The notes beneath the pieces were generated by a model, which searched no databases, was not told the origin of the DNA, and saw only the letters and a program-made list of their open reading frames with translations. From Selenomonadales bacterium (GTDB lineage: Bacteria > Bacillota > Negativicutes > RGIG982), in the NCBI GenBank assembly GCA_017390595.1, contig JAFPBC010000030.1, forward strand, positions 1 to 12,457: a stretch of 12,457 nt of DNA, read 5' to 3'. The number at the start of each line of letters is the position of its first letter. Within the stretch, counting starts at the first letter, position 1. This document shows, piece by piece, positions 1 through 5,215 of the stretch. The position numbers were made by a program, and so were the translations under genes.

Positions 1-10
1 AGGTATTGAC

Positions 11-325
11 ATGTCTGCAATCGATATTAACAAAGGTAACTTCCAGGCGGAGGTTATGGAGAGTGATAAGTTGGTGCTTTTGGATTTTTGGGCACCGTGG
101 TGTGGTCCCTGCCGTAGGGTGGTACCTATTGTGGAGGAGATCGCGGAGGAGAATCCCGATATCAAGGTGGGTAAGGTCAATGTCGATGAGGAGGTTGAGC
201 TGGCTGAGAAGTTCGGTGTGATGAGTATTCCGATGCTTGTTGTGCTGAAGAACGGTGAGGTCGTGAATCAGGCTGTCGGTATGAGACCGAAACATCAGAT
301 ATTGGAGATGGTCGACGAGGCGTAG
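11..325 (+). CDS. trxA: thioredoxin (classical WCGPC type)
   Basis: Small cytoplasmic dithiol-disulfide oxidoreductase of 104 residues, the usual length for thioredoxin. The active site reads WAPWCGPC, with the redox cysteines at about 31 and 34. The buried Asp of the family is D25, and the cis-proline before the substrate groove is P74 in the segment SIPM. It would be reduced by thioredoxin reductase, which lies about 1.3 kb downstream (trxB), and would in turn reduce ribonucleotide reductase, peroxidases and other disulfides. Only the AGG of the ribosome binding site is inside the window, 7 bases before the ATG, so the promoter is not visible and a gene may precede it. A bidirectional terminator follows. 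The convergent neighbour is a Crp/Fnr regulator, with a second thioredoxin beyond it. Family assignment is certain; which thioredoxin is the housekeeping one is inferred from the canonical motif. Confidence 0.95.
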   Translation: MSAIDINKGNFQAEVMESDKLVLLDFWAPWCGPCRRVVPIVEEIAEENPDIKVGKVNVDEEVELAEKFGVMSIPMLVVLKNGEVVNQAVGMRPKHQILEMVDEA

Positions 326-377
326 ATATGCTGTGCGATCATTAGAGAGAAAGGTTATGTGAAAATGGGTAAATAAA

Positions 378-411
378 AAGGGTACCGCTTTTAGTCGGTG
401 CCCTTGTATTT
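378..411. terminator. bidirectional intrinsic terminator between trxA and the Crp/Fnr gene
   Basis: A 10-bp stem, AAGGGTACCG pairing with CGGTGCCCTT (one T-G wobble), has an 8-base loop. It is followed by a T-rich run on the plus strand and preceded by AAATAAAAA, which becomes a T-rich run on the minus strand. It lies between two convergent genes and can serve both. Its minus-strand use would place it just after the stop codon of the regulator. Confidence 0.85.
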
Positions 412-1068
412 TTATTCTGCGAGTTGTTGGAGTTTTGTGGGGTCGAGTATTTCGATGGTTCCGCGAGATAGTTTGACAGAGCCTTCGTTTTGGAAGTAGC
501 GGAGCATTCGTGTTACGACTTCGCGCGGGTTGCCCAGATGATTGCCGATGGTTTCGTGAGTGATCTTGAGAATGGAGCTGTTTTCAAGGCGTGATTCTTC
601 GAGGAGGAAGGCGGAGAGGCGTTTGTCGAAGCTTTTCCAGAGTATTTGTTCGAGGAGCCAGATGATCTCGGAGAATCGTGTGGCCATGAGTTCGCAGGTG
701 TAGTTGGCGACGGTGACTGATGATTCCATCAGTTTTTTGTAGGCGCTCGGTAGGATTATCCAAAGTTCGGTGTCTTTTTCCGCTTCGATGATGACTTCGA
801 ATTGTAGGCTGGTCATCATGCAGGCTGCGGAGAAGAGGCACATGTCGTGTTCGAAGAGGCGATATAAGGTGAGTTCGCGTCCGTCTTCGGAGAGCATGTA
901 GGAGCGTAGTTGCCCCGAGCCGACGAGCAGAAGGCCTGTGCAGCTGATGTTGCCGTCATGGATGACGGTTCCTTTGGTTGCTTTTCGGAAGATGATGTTT
1001 TGCGATAGGTATTGTTGTTCTTCGGGTGTCAGTTTGTCCCAGATAGGAAAGTATAAAGAAAAGTCCAT
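412..1068 (-). CDS. Crp/Fnr-family transcriptional regulator
   Basis: DNA-binding regulator of 218 residues. The N-terminal cyclic-nucleotide-binding-like beta barrel covers about residues 10-115 (GRELTLYRLFEHD is its typical core), followed by the dimer helix at about 120-155. The winged helix-turn-helix covers about 165-208. The recognition helix NPREVVTR keeps R182, E183 and R187, the pattern Crp uses to read TGTGA-type half-sites; Fnr instead has Val and Ser at the first and fifth of these positions. Cysteines at 43, 77, 83 and 125 lie in and after the barrel rather than in an Fnr N-terminal iron-sulfur cluster, so Fnr-type cluster binding is not supported. Start chosen at 1068 because AAGGAGGG lies just upstream; the longer frame from 1146 has no such site. 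It is divergent from the atypical thioredoxin and trxB, which are its likely targets. The effector is unknown. Confidence 0.9.
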   Translation of the reverse strand: MDFSLYFPIWDKLTPEEQQYLSQNIIFRKATKGTVIHDGNISCTGLLLVGSGQLRSYMLSEDGRELTLYRLFEHDMCLFSAACMMTSLQFEVIIEAEKDTELWIILPSAYKKLMESSVTVANYTCELMATRFSEIIWLLEQILWKSFDKRLSAFLLEESRLENSSILKITHETIGNHLGNPREVVTRMLRYFQNEGSVKLSRGTIEILDPTKLQQLAE

Positions 1069-1088
1069 CGTGTTCCCTCCTTGTTTGC

Positions 1089-1118
1089 AGTATACGGTAT
1101 GGATAGGGAGGATGTCAA
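1089..1118 (-). promoter_or_regulatory. promoter of the Crp/Fnr regulator gene
   Basis: On the minus strand a perfect -35 TTGACA (1118 to 1113) is separated by 18 bases from a -10 TATACT (1094 to 1089, 5 of 6 match). Transcription would start near 1082, giving a very short leader that begins about at the ribosome binding site. Read by eye, not tested. Confidence 0.6.
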
Positions 1119-1141
1119 TTCTGTGTGATATTGCTTGCATG

Positions 1142-1172
1142 CACATAATATACTGCTATTGTATATTATGTG
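1142..1172. promoter_or_regulatory. perfect 12-bp inverted repeat, likely operator
   Basis: CACATAATATAC and its exact reverse complement GTATATTATGTG are separated by 7 bases (TGCTATT). The repeat is AT-rich, has no T tract after it, and sits between two divergent promoters. It is centred at 1157, about 60 bases upstream of the predicted start of the thioredoxin transcript and about 75 upstream of that of the regulator. This is the layout of an operator for a dimeric regulator. The protein that binds it is not known; the adjacent Crp/Fnr protein is the obvious candidate. Confidence 0.6.
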
Positions 1173-1210
1173 ATAATGTCACGGAAGGAGATGCGGGTGG
1201 CTGGTATAAT
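1170..1210 (+). promoter_or_regulatory. trx2-trxB promoter with extended -10 and GTGA/TCAC site
   Basis: TGGTATAAT at 1202-1210 is an extended -10 with a perfect TATAAT hexamer, but no good -35 is found at normal spacing, which suggests activator dependence. GTGA (1170-1173) and TCAC (1179-1182) form a small inverted repeat centred at 1176, about 41 bases before the predicted start point near 1217. That is where class II Crp/Fnr activators bind. The 5-base spacer is one shorter than the Crp and Fnr standard, so the match is imperfect. Confidence 0.45.
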
Positions 1211-1238
1211 AAAGAAAAAAGCGAGAGGAGCTATGAAT

Positions 1239-1565
1239 ATGGCTATGATGAAGATAGATGAAATGAATTTTGCGGAAGTAATTGGTGGAGGAGAGCCTGT
1301 TTTGGTAGAGTTCGGTGCGCCGTGGTGTGTGTATTGTCGTCGTATCGAGCCTGCGCTGAAGAAGGTGGCGGAGCAGTATGATGGTAAGCTTTTGGTTGGT
1401 GCGGTCGATATTGATGTGTCGCCGAGGCTTGCTGAGGAGTATGAGATCGAGTTGGTTCCGACGCTTGTGCTGTTTAAGGATGGGCAGGCTGTCGGGGATG
1501 TTGTGAATCCTGCGTCGAAGGCACAGATCGATGCGTGGATCCGTGAGACGGTAGATATAGGCTAA
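1239..1565 (+). CDS. atypical thioredoxin with WCVYC active site
   Basis: Thioredoxin-fold protein of 108 residues. The active site is APWCVYC (cysteines 30 and 33) instead of WCGPC, and the cis-proline P74 lies in LVPTLVLF. The family Asp at the position before the active-site strand is replaced by Glu (E24, in VEFGAPW). Residues between the cysteines set the redox potential and partner choice, so this protein probably has a dedicated role rather than duplicating the WCGPC thioredoxin at the window start. Start: GAGAGGAG at 1223-1230 is 8 bases from the ATG at 1239 and only 2 from the ATG at 1233, so 1239 is preferred. A longer frame from 1170 has no ribosome binding site. trxB begins 23 bases after the stop and is surely cotranscribed, so TrxB probably reduces this protein. 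Confidence 0.9.
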   Translation: MAMMKIDEMNFAEVIGGGEPVLVEFGAPWCVYCRRIEPALKKVAEQYDGKLLVGAVDIDVSPRLAEEYEIELVPTLVLFKDGQAVGDVVNPASKAQIDAWIRETVDIG

Positions 1566-1588
1566 TGGTGTATGAAGGAGGAATCGTG

Positions 1589-2512
1589 ATGAAACACGTT
1601 TATGATATGATCGTAATTGGTGGAGGACCTGCGGGATATACGGCAGCGCTTTATGCGACGAGAGCGGGTCTTGATACGTTGGTGTTGGAGAAGATGTCGG
1701 CGGGCGGTCAGATGACGCAGACGATGCAGATAGATAATTATCCGGGGTTCGATGAGGGTATCGATGGCTTTTTGCTCGGAGAGAAGATGCAGGCTGGGGC
1801 GGAGCGATTTGGTGCGAAGTCTGAGATGGTAGAAGTCTATTCGGCTGTGCTTGATGCGCCTGTTAAAGAGATCGAGACGAGTGAAGGGACTTTTTTTGCA
1901 CGTACGGTCGTGATCGCGACGGGTGCGGAGCATAGACATCTCGGTATTGCAAATGAGGAGAAGTTCGTTGGCAAGGGTGTCGGTTATTGTGCGGCTTGCG
2001 ATGGTATGTTTTACCGTGGCAAGACGGTCGCTATCGTGGGCGGTGGCAATTCGGCAGCTGCTGATGCGTTTGTTTTATCTCGTATTTGTAAGAAGGTCAT
2101 CTTGGTTCATCGCAGGGATACGCTTCGTGCTACGAAGATATACCATGATCCGCTTCACAAAGCGGAGAATATCGAGTTTCGTTGGAACAGTACGATCAGC
2201 GGTCTTAATGGTGAAGGTCGTTTGAATGGGGTGACGCTTCGTGATGTCAATACAGGCGAGGAGTCGGAGCTTGAAGTCGATGGCTTGTTTGTCAGCATCG
2301 GTCGCTCGCCTGCGACGGCTTTGTTCGATGGACAGCTTACGCTTGATGATAATGGTTATATCGTAGCAGATGAGTCGACGCGGACGAATCTGGACGGTGT
2401 GTTTGCGGTCGGTGATGTACGTACGAAGGCACTTCGGCAGGTCATTACGGCGGCGGCAGACGGTGCTGTTGCAGCGCATTATGCAGAAGAGTATCTGGTG
2501 ATGAATAAGTAG
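1589..2512 (+). CDS. trxB: thioredoxin reductase (NADPH)
   Basis: Cytoplasmic flavoenzyme of 307 residues, the normal size for low-molecular-weight thioredoxin reductase. It passes electrons from NADPH through FAD to thioredoxin. The FAD dinucleotide motif GGGPAG is at 11-16, the redox-active CAAC (family usual CATC) at 134-137, the NADPH motif GGGNSA at 151-156, the 2'-phosphate-binding HRRDTLRA at 174-181, and the C-terminal FAD contact GDVRTKALRQ near 275-284. The HRRxxxR pattern argues for NADPH rather than ferredoxin dependence. Start chosen at 1589 because AAGGAGGA (1575-1582) is 6 bases upstream; the frame also opens at 1565 overlapping the previous stop. It is the second gene of an operon with the WCVYC thioredoxin and ends in a terminator. 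Confidence 0.95.
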   Translation: MKHVYDMIVIGGGPAGYTAALYATRAGLDTLVLEKMSAGGQMTQTMQIDNYPGFDEGIDGFLLGEKMQAGAERFGAKSEMVEVYSAVLDAPVKEIETSEGTFFARTVVIATGAEHRHLGIANEEKFVGKGVGYCAACDGMFYRGKTVAIVGGGNSAAADAFVLSRICKKVILVHRRDTLRATKIYHDPLHKAENIEFRWNSTISGLNGEGRLNGVTLRDVNTGEESELEVDGLFVSIGRSPATALFDGQLTLDDNGYIVADESTRTNLDGVFAVGDVRTKALRQVITAAADGAVAAHYAEEYLVMNK

Positions 2513-2537
2513 AAATGATATGATAAGAAGTTTTTTT

Positions 2538-2570
2538 GACCGAGCTGTGCTAAACGGCTCGGTTGTTTTC
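2538..2570 (+). terminator. intrinsic terminator after trxB
   Basis: ACCGAGC at 2539-2545 pairs with GCTCGGT at 2557-2563, with an 11-base loop followed by TGTTTTC. It lies 26 bases after the trxB stop. Confidence 0.75.
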
Positions 2571-2649
2571 TATCAGAAAAAATGATAAATAGTTATATAA
2601 ATAATGTGGTTTTGTTTAAGGGTGTGGTAAAAACAGGAAAAAAAGAAAC

Positions 2650-2678
2650 TTGATTTTCTCAATTAAAAGGAATAAAAT
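2650..2678 (+). promoter_or_regulatory. promoter of the GIY-YIG gene
   Basis: TTGATT (2650-2655) and TAAAAT (2673-2678) are separated by 17 bases in an AT-rich stretch, 65 bases upstream of the next gene. The -35 also overlaps a small inverted repeat TTGA-N5-TCAA (2650-2662), similar in form to the GTGA-N5-TCAC upstream of trx2. Confidence 0.5.
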
Positions 2679-2742
2679 GTAAATACAGAGCGGAAGATCA
2701 TTTTCATTGTCACTTAAATGAGAGCGAAGGCGGGACGAGTTG

Positions 2743-3156
2743 ATGAAAGAGATGATCAAAGTAGCGTTCGATGGGTATTGGTTGGAGCGGTATCAGTCGG
2801 AGGTTTCGGAAGAAGGGGGCATCTATTGTGTTTATGCGTGTGAACCGATGGCGAGGGATAGGCTTGTTGTATTGCGTGAGCTTCTCTATATCGGCGCGTC
2901 GGATGATGTGAGGGCAAGTATAACGAAGCATGAGAATGTGAAGAACTGGAAGAACCGTTTGCTGGAAGGTGAAGAGCTTTGTTATTCGTTTGCGAGAGTA
3001 GTACGTGATATTAGGAGTGATGTTTTGGCGGCGATGGTGCTGCATCACAGACTGCCTTGTAATGAGCTGCAAGATGAAGAAGCAGATAATGTTCGATTGA
3101 TGATCGTGGGTGAGCATGAGTTATTGGACGATTTTGTTGCGATTGGCGATGAATAG
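2743..3156 (+). CDS. GIY-YIG-fold protein, probably without nuclease activity
   Basis: Protein of 137 residues with the two hallmarks of the GIY-YIG endonuclease fold: GGIYCVY at about 25-31 and LLYIGAS at about 47-53, then H63 and a closing LPCNE at about 104-108 that resembles the conserved Asn end of the domain. In an alignment by eye, the catalytic Arg downstream of YIG falls on S59 (R57 is two residues off), and the metal-binding Glu before the final Asn falls on A96 or A97. So it may be a binding protein derived from a nuclease. The acidic tail is about 30 residues and resembles no domain I recognise. The start is uncertain: a TTG at 2740 or an ATG at 2752 are alternatives, and the upstream AAGG is only a fair ribosome binding site. 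It is monocistronic between its own promoter and terminator. Confidence 0.65.
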   Translation: MKEMIKVAFDGYWLERYQSEVSEEGGIYCVYACEPMARDRLVVLRELLYIGASDDVRASITKHENVKNWKNRLLEGEELCYSFARVVRDIRSDVLAAMVLHHRLPCNELQDEEADNVRLMIVGEHELLDDFVAIGDE

Positions 3157-3192
3157 ACGAGGTTTGATAATTGATATTTACAGATGATCCAT

Positions 3193-3230
3193 AAAAAAGA
3201 GTGATACTTTAAGGTATCATTCTTTTTTTT
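3193..3230. terminator. intrinsic terminator after the GIY-YIG gene
   Basis: GAGTGATAC (3199-3207) pairs with GTATCATTC (3214-3222, one G-T wobble), with a 6-base loop. The stem is extended by six A and followed by eight T, so it can work in both directions. Its core closely matches the terminator at 5216-5250. Confidence 0.85.
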
Positions 3231-3420
3231 ATGATGGAGAGTGGCAAGATATATATGTGTATTACAAGAGGACGGCAGGGTGATTTTGAGAGAAGAGGTC
3301 GGTCTTTTTGGTGGTCATAGTCATGTTGGCATGAAAATTATAGAGGAGAGGAATGTTAAGTTGGTTATTTTTTGTGATCGAGTTCGAAAAAAAAGGTTGA
3401 AAATTATCAAAAAAAAGCTT
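3231..3420. other. intergenic stretch without a convincing gene
   Basis: Between the terminator and the strong promoter of the dcu leader there is no reading frame with both a good ribosome binding site and recognisable protein character. A 68-codon frame opens with GTG at 3241, but its GGAG is only one base from the start, it uses many rare codons, and it runs through the AT-rich promoter region. The 3' end is A-rich, like a promoter UP element. Confidence 0.4.
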
Positions 3421-3448
3421 TTCACAGTTATGTTAGATATAGTATAAT
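3421..3448 (+). promoter_or_regulatory. strong promoter of the leader RNA and dcu gene
   Basis: TTCACA (3421-3426, 5 of 6) and a perfect TATAAT (3443-3448) are separated by 16 bases, with A/T-rich tracts just upstream (3385-3420) like an UP element. The predicted start is near 3455, leaving about 400 bases before the transporter start codon. Confidence 0.7.
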
Positions 3449-3675
3449 CTGAAAATGAAAGCGACTCACACCTACCCGGAAGAGAAGTTAGGCTGAATGC
3501 AGGTAGGAAGCGACTTCTAGGCACTATGAGAGTTCTGAAAACATCATTTATGATGGCATGAGGAAGCTTACAAAACAGTCTCAACGAATAGCTTGAAGTA
3601 AAGGTTTATTGCTTTTGGAAGGCTATTGTTGATTGCGATCTCTAGATGTATTTTGTATACAAGGAGAAAAGGCTG

Positions 3676-3723
3676 TTGGAAGACATAGGCCTGACAAAGT
3701 TGCCGCCAATTATGGCATCGTAA
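3676..3723 (+). CDS. possible leader peptide, 15 residues
   Basis: A TTG codon at 3676 lies 9 bases after AAGGAG (3661-3666) and opens a frame reading MEDIGLTKLPPIMAS before TAA. It lies inside the dcu leader. It could be a translated leader peptide that couples ribosome movement to the RNA fold, or chance. No similarity is recognised. Confidence 0.15.
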   Translation: MEDIGLTKLPPIMAS

Positions 3724-3746
3724 CTCGAACAAAAAGAGGGGAGGTC

Positions 3747-3791
3747 ATGAATAACCTGCAAATCATGATGGATCTGTATATGGGTGAGTAA
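3747..3791 (+). CDS. possible leader peptide, 14 residues, or tail of a decayed gene
   Basis: An ATG at 3747 follows a strong AGGGGAGG (3737-3744) at a short spacing of 2 bases and reads MNNLQIMMDLYMGE before TAA, 63 bases upstream of the transporter start. The same frame is open upstream to 3633 (52 codons before the stop) with protein-like composition, so the segment could instead be the 3' end of a decayed gene. The strong Shine-Dalgarno argues for translation or for ribosome standby. No family is recognised. Confidence 0.25.
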   Translation: MNNLQIMMDLYMGE

Positions 3792-3854
3792 ATCAAAGTT
3801 GTTTCAAAATCTGCCAAGGTAAGGATCTTGGCAAATAATGTAGGGAGGATAATT

Positions 3855-5201
3855 ATGGATATTGTATTGCTTTTACAAATTGTGGTATTGCTCGGCTCTA
3901 TCTTTGTTGGTATTCGCTTGGGCGGTATCGGTGTCGGTTATGCCGGCGGTATCGGTGTTGTTATTTTAGGTCTTGGTCTCGGTATGAAACCGGGTGGTAT
4001 TCCTTGGGATGTTATTCTTATCATTATGTCTGTTATCGCAGCTATTTCTGCGATGCAGCTTGCAGGTGGTCTTGATTATTTGGTTCAGAAAGCGGAAAAA
4101 ATTCTTCGCTCGAACCCGAAACAGATCAACTTCTTGGCTCCGACTGTTACATACTTCTTGACGTTCTTGGCAGGTACGGGTCACACGGCGTTCTCTATGA
4201 TGCCGGTTATCGTTGAGGTTGCTAAAGAGCAGAACATTAAACCGTCTGCTCCGCTTTCGATCGCAGTTGTAGCGAGCCAGATCGCTATCACGGCGAGCCC
4301 TGTTTCTGCGGCTGTTGTTTACATGACGGGCGTATTGGAACCGCTTGGCTGGAGCTATCCGACGTTGATCGCTCTCTGGTTGGTTACGACGTTCGCAGGC
4401 TGCATGGTTACTGCCTTCATCATTACGAAGATCAGAAACCTCGATCTTAGCTCGGATCCGGTTTACCAGGAACGTATTGCTAAAGGTCTTATCAAACCGT
4501 CTGTGGGTGCTGCTAACAAAGAATTGTTGCCGGGTGCTAAAAAATCCGTTGCTATCTTCTTGGTCGGCGTATTGCTCGTTGTTTGCTATGCAACGGCTAT
4601 CTCCAAAGTTGGCGGTCAGCCGGTTCTTATCTCGAACGTAATCGTTCCGAGAGACGCGGCTATCATGAGCTTCATGCTTGCTGTTGCTACGCTTATCACG
4701 ATGCTTTGCAAAATCGAAGTTGCTGCTATCTCCAACACGAGCGTATTCAAATCCGGTATGGTTGCTTGCGTTTGCGTACTTGGTGTTGCATGGCTTGGTA
4801 ACACGTTCGTTGGTGGTTACACGAACGAGATCAAAGCTCTTGCAGGTGACTGGGTAAAAGAAATCCCGTCCCTTCTTGCTCTTATCTTTGCTTTGGCAGC
4901 TACGCTCCTCTATTCGCAGGCTGCTACTGCAAAAGCAATTACTCCGGTAGTTGTTGCAGCTCTTGGCATCAGCGCAGCTAACCCGGGCGATGCATACATG
5001 CTCGTTGCTTCGTTCGCAGCTGTTTCCGCATTGTTCGTACTTCCGACGTACCCGACGCTTCTTGGTGCGGTAGAAATGGACGACACGGGTTCCACGAGAC
5101 TTGGTAAATATGTATTTAACCATGCGTTCATGCTCCCGGGTATCTTGGCTATCGTATTCTCGGTTGCATTTGGTTTCATTGCTGTTGGTTTCATCGGCTA
5201 A
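3855..5201 (+). CDS. anaerobic C4-dicarboxylate transporter, DcuA/DcuB family
   Basis: Inner-membrane carrier of 448 residues, close to the family's usual 430-450. It is hydrophobic throughout, with ten or more membrane segments. Family signatures include the N-terminal RLGGIGVGYAGGIGVVIL, the GTGH motif at 107-110, ITASPVSAAVV at about 145-155, and a C-terminal FVLPTYPTLLGA block with a late NHAFMLPG. Dcu carriers exchange fumarate, malate or aspartate for succinate in anaerobes, feeding fumarate respiration. Which of DcuA or DcuB it corresponds to cannot be told from sequence. Start at 3855: AGGGAGGA (3842-3849) is 5 bases upstream; the TTG at 3828 is rejected because it lies inside the upstream hairpin. 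Codons (AAC, ATC, TTC, GGT, GCT) suggest high expression. It is single-gene, with a 400-base leader and its own terminator. Confidence 0.92.
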   Translation: MDIVLLLQIVVLLGSIFVGIRLGGIGVGYAGGIGVVILGLGLGMKPGGIPWDVILIIMSVIAAISAMQLAGGLDYLVQKAEKILRSNPKQINFLAPTVTYFLTFLAGTGHTAFSMMPVIVEVAKEQNIKPSAPLSIAVVASQIAITASPVSAAVVYMTGVLEPLGWSYPTLIALWLVTTFAGCMVTAFIITKIRNLDLSSDPVYQERIAKGLIKPSVGAANKELLPGAKKSVAIFLVGVLLVVCYATAISKVGGQPVLISNVIVPRDAAIMSFMLAVATLITMLCKIEVAAISNTSVFKSGMVACVCVLGVAWLGNTFVGGYTNEIKALAGDWVKEIPSLLALIFALAATLLYSQAATAKAITPVVVAALGISAANPGDAYMLVASFAAVSALFVLPTYPTLLGAVEMDDTGSTRLGKYVFNHAFMLPGILAIVFSVAFGFIAVGFIG

Positions 5202-5215
5202 TAACAACGATATTT

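Larger units (their letters stand above)
3455..3854 (+). ncRNA. long structured 5' leader of dcu, candidate cis-regulatory RNA
   Basis: About 400 untranslated bases between a strong promoter and the Dcu-type transporter. Helices found by eye: CCTACC (3471-3476) with GGTAGG (3502-3507), interlocked with AGAAGT (3483-3488) and ACTTCT (3513-3518) as a pseudoknot; CATCAT/ATGATG (3542-3555); CAAC-G-AATAGC (3582-3592) with GCTATTGTTG (3622-3631), 10 bp with one bulge; GCCA/TGGC (3705-3716); and TGCCAAG (3812-3818) with CTTGGCA (3827-3833) just before the ribosome binding site. GGAAG occurs five times between 3478 and 3682. No terminator is seen inside, so control, if any, may act on translation or RNA stability. 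It matches no riboswitch class I can recall. The 5' part vaguely resembles group II intron domain I, but no domain V hairpin was found. That the structure is functional is inference. Confidence 0.45.

Noticed and set aside
1069..1146. N-terminal extension of the Crp/Fnr regulator
   Set aside because: The 26 extra codons cover the predicted promoter and operator, and AAGGAGGG sits correctly before the inner ATG at 1068.
1170..1238. N-terminal extension of the second thioredoxin
   Set aside because: The extra residues are basic and not thioredoxin-like, and they overlie the -10 TATAAT. A good ribosome binding site precedes the inner ATG.
3241..3447. 68-codon GTG-start frame upstream of the leader promoter
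   Set aside because: The ribosome binding site is misplaced, the codon use is poor, and its 3' half is the A-rich promoter region. The first 45 residues look slightly protein-like, so it is not fully excluded.
3455..3790. tmRNA, RNase P RNA, SRP RNA, 6S RNA or known riboswitch
   Set aside because: I looked for their hallmark segments (for example the RNase P GAGGAAAGTCC, the cobalamin box, the T-box GGTGGTACCGCG) and found none.
3966..5207. Minus-strand frame of 413 codons opposite dcu
   Set aside because: Antisense to a clear membrane transporter. Its translation is highly charged, with Arg, Asn and Ser runs, and has no ribosome binding site or domain.
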